64,000 nucleotides of DNA from positions 1-64,000 of the forward strand of contig JBFXCU010000001.1 of the NCBI GenBank assembly GCA_050181835.1, written 5' to 3'. Shown here piece after piece: positions 62,548 to 64,000 of the stretch. Position 1 is the first letter of the stretch; the number at the start of each line of letters is the position of its first letter. Origin of the DNA: CAILZL01 sp050181835 (GTDB lineage Bacteria; Pseudomonadota; Gammaproteobacteria; Steroidobacterales; Steroidobacteraceae). The position numbers and the translations under genes were made by a program. The notes beneath the pieces were generated by a model. It ran no database searches. It was given only the letters and a program-made list of their open reading frames with translations, and was not told the origin of the DNA.

Positions 62548-63945
62548 ATGAGCACGAAACAAGTATTTGATGTAGTCATCATTGGTAGCGGCCCCGGCGG
62601 TGAAGGTGCCGCCATGAATGCCGCCAAGAACCATTTGAAAGTGGCAATGGTCGAGCGACATATGGAAGTGGGTGGCGGCTGTACGCATTGGGGAACCATC
62701 CCCAGCAAGGCACTGCGCCATGCCGTAAAGACACTACAAGAAGTACGACAGAACCCATTGCTGCGCGACGCGCGCAGTGCAGTGAATCTTACCTTCCCAC
62801 AAATTCTTGCCAACGCCAATCGGGTCATCGAGACACAGGTGGCAGAGCGACGCCGGTTTTATGAACGCAACCGCGTGCCTATATTTGCGGGTGCTGGTCG
62901 CTTCATTGATAGCAATACCATTGAAGTACACAACCATGCGGGTACGCCAGTACGTGTGCAAGGCAAGCACTTTGTGATTGCCACCGGCTCCCGTCCTTAT
63001 CACCCACCGGAACTGGACTTTAGCCATCCCCGCATTGTCGATAGCGATAGTGTGTTGCGCTATCCAGAGCAGCCATTCTCGGTAACGATATATGGAGCTG
63101 GTGTTATCGGTTGTGAGTACGCCAGCATCTTTATCAACCTTGGTGCCAAAGTCACCTTGGTCAACACCCATGATCGACTGCTATCCTTCATGGATGAGGA
63201 AATCGCTGAAGCACTATCGTATCACCTGCGCGAACAGGGCTGCGTAATTCGCCACAACGAGCAATTTGCAGGTATCACGGCGCGCAGTAATGACGTTGTA
63301 ATGGAGCTTCAATCTGGTCGGCGCATTAAATCCGATATTCTGCTGTGGGCCAATGGCCGTACTGGCAACACTCATGACATGGGACTGGAAGCGCTGGGCA
63401 TTGAACCCAATTCACGCGGACAATTAGCAGTGAATGCGCACTATCAAACCGCACTGAAACACATCTATGCCGTGGGTGATGTTGCAGGGCCGCCCGCACT
63501 AGCCAGCGCCGCGTATGTACAAGGCGCACATGCGGTACAACATGTGCTGACACCAGAAATCGAGCCGCACTCACTGGCGATGGTACCCAGCGGCATCTAC
63601 ACCATTCCAGAAATCTCTTCAGTTGGCCAAAATGAATCGGAACTACAAGCTGCCAAGGTGCCCTACGAAGTGGGCCATTGCTCATTCAAGCACTTGGCAC
63701 GCGCACAGATGACGGGCGAAGGCGCGGGCATGCTGAAGATCATCTTTCATACCAAGACCATGAAAATTCTCGGTGTGCACTGCTTTGGCGATGGCTCCTC
63801 CGAGATCGTGCATATTGGCCAGACCATCATGGCTAATGATGCCATTAACGATATTCGTTATTTCACCCGCACCACCTTTAACTATCCGACCATGGCTGAG
63901 GCCTACCGACGTGCGGCGTTTAATGGGTTGAATCGGTTGAGTTGA
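62548..63945 (+). CDS. sthA: SthA, soluble pyridine nucleotide transhydrogenase
   Basis: 465 residues. VVIIGSGPGGEGAA (FAD loop), VGGGCTHWGTIPSKALRH, where the second redox Cys of the disulfide reductase family is replaced by Thr as in SthA. IYGAGVIGCEYASIF (NAD(P) loop), YAVGDVAGPPALASAA and a C-terminal interface domain follow. Moves hydride between NADPH and NAD+. The last 55 bases of the window hold no complete gene. Confidence 0.95.
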   Translation: MSTKQVFDVVIIGSGPGGEGAAMNAAKNHLKVAMVERHMEVGGGCTHWGTIPSKALRHAVKTLQEVRQNPLLRDARSAVNLTFPQILANANRVIETQVAERRRFYERNRVPIFAGAGRFIDSNTIEVHNHAGTPVRVQGKHFVIATGSRPYHPPELDFSHPRIVDSDSVLRYPEQPFSVTIYGAGVIGCEYASIFINLGAKVTLVNTHDRLLSFMDEEIAEALSYHLREQGCVIRHNEQFAGITARSNDVVMELQSGRRIKSDILLWANGRTGNTHDMGLEALGIEPNSRGQLAVNAHYQTALKHIYAVGDVAGPPALASAAYVQGAHAVQHVLTPEIEPHSLAMVPSGIYTIPEISSVGQNESELQAAKVPYEVGHCSFKHLARAQMTGEGAGMLKIIFHTKTMKILGVHCFGDGSSEIVHIGQTIMANDAINDIRYFTRTTFNYPTMAEAYRRAAFNGLNRLS

Positions 63946-64000
63946 CCCCGCTCCGACTACGCTGGTAATCATTCAGTATGCGCGCCACCAATTCAGCAAC

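Noticed and set aside
63920..64000. Minus-strand frame open to the window edge (ending NDYQRSRSGVNS)
   Set aside because: Only about 27 codons are visible and it overlaps the end of sthA; a real gene end is possible but cannot be supported.

Overview
The window comes from the chromosome of a gammaproteobacterium, with mid-range GC by eye. The genus is not recognisable from the sequence. The assignment rests on gene content and order: glnE, yqgE-ruvX-pyrB, pilT/pilU next to yggS-proC-yggT, split class II ribonucleotide reductase genes nrdJa/nrdJb as in Pseudomonas, tsaD divergent from rpsU-yqeY-dnaG-rpoD, and sthA. I saw no rRNA, tRNA or CRISPR array.

Layout. 1-4,900: an IS3-family end, a gene remnant, and a pgaB-pgaC-pgaD set for poly-N-acetylglucosamine (biofilm polysaccharide) that lacks the outer-membrane pore gene pgaA. 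4,700-12,650: a zinc-finger protein, a thioesterase, glnE, yqgE-ruvX-pyrB and a PyrK-like flavoprotein gene, then a small accessory patch (orphan vapB antitoxin with a vapC stub, and a Rap1a-like immunity protein). 12,750-19,820: three consecutive PilT/PilU-type retraction ATPases, yggS-proC-yggT, a DUF4426 lipoprotein and an HU-like protein. 19,860-29,700: hydrolase, htpG with a heat-shock promoter, a ParA-like ATPase, ppnN, an L,D-transpeptidase/lipoprotein/MltD operon and transaldolase. 29,736-32,200: an accessory patch with a RAYT transposase interrupted by TGA, REP-like palindromes, an ankyrin membrane protein, and a brnT-brnA toxin-antitoxin pair between the intact nrdJb 3' end and a diverged second copy of that end. 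32,210-43,405: nrdJb-nrdJa, a DegP/DegQ protease, cca, and folate genes (folM, folK, folB) with tsaD.

43,540-60,820 is the macromolecular synthesis operon rpsU-yqeY-dnaG-rpoD, broken by an insertion. A 233-bp segment holding the dnaG start occurs twice (45,367-45,599 and 56,909-57,141). The 11.3 kb between the copies is a mosaic of foreign DNA. It contains four IS91-family 3' ends in one orientation, three of them truncated, plus one IS91-type transposase gene. They separate four passenger blocks: a DUF2867 gene; an SDR dehydrogenase with a gene fragment; a divergent pair of ATP-grasp ligase genes, one fused to a DUF6875-like domain; and a three-gene cluster led by a TIGR04255-family protein. 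The intact dnaG lies downstream of the island, with only about 67 bp of its native upstream DNA.

60,900-64,000: a soluble GAF-histidine kinase, a small membrane protein and the soluble transhydrogenase SthA. The best candidates for undescribed biology are the IS91 passenger array, the ATP-grasp pair, the TIGR04255 cluster and the nrdJb 3'-end duplication around brnTA. Family names are from memory of motifs; no search was run.
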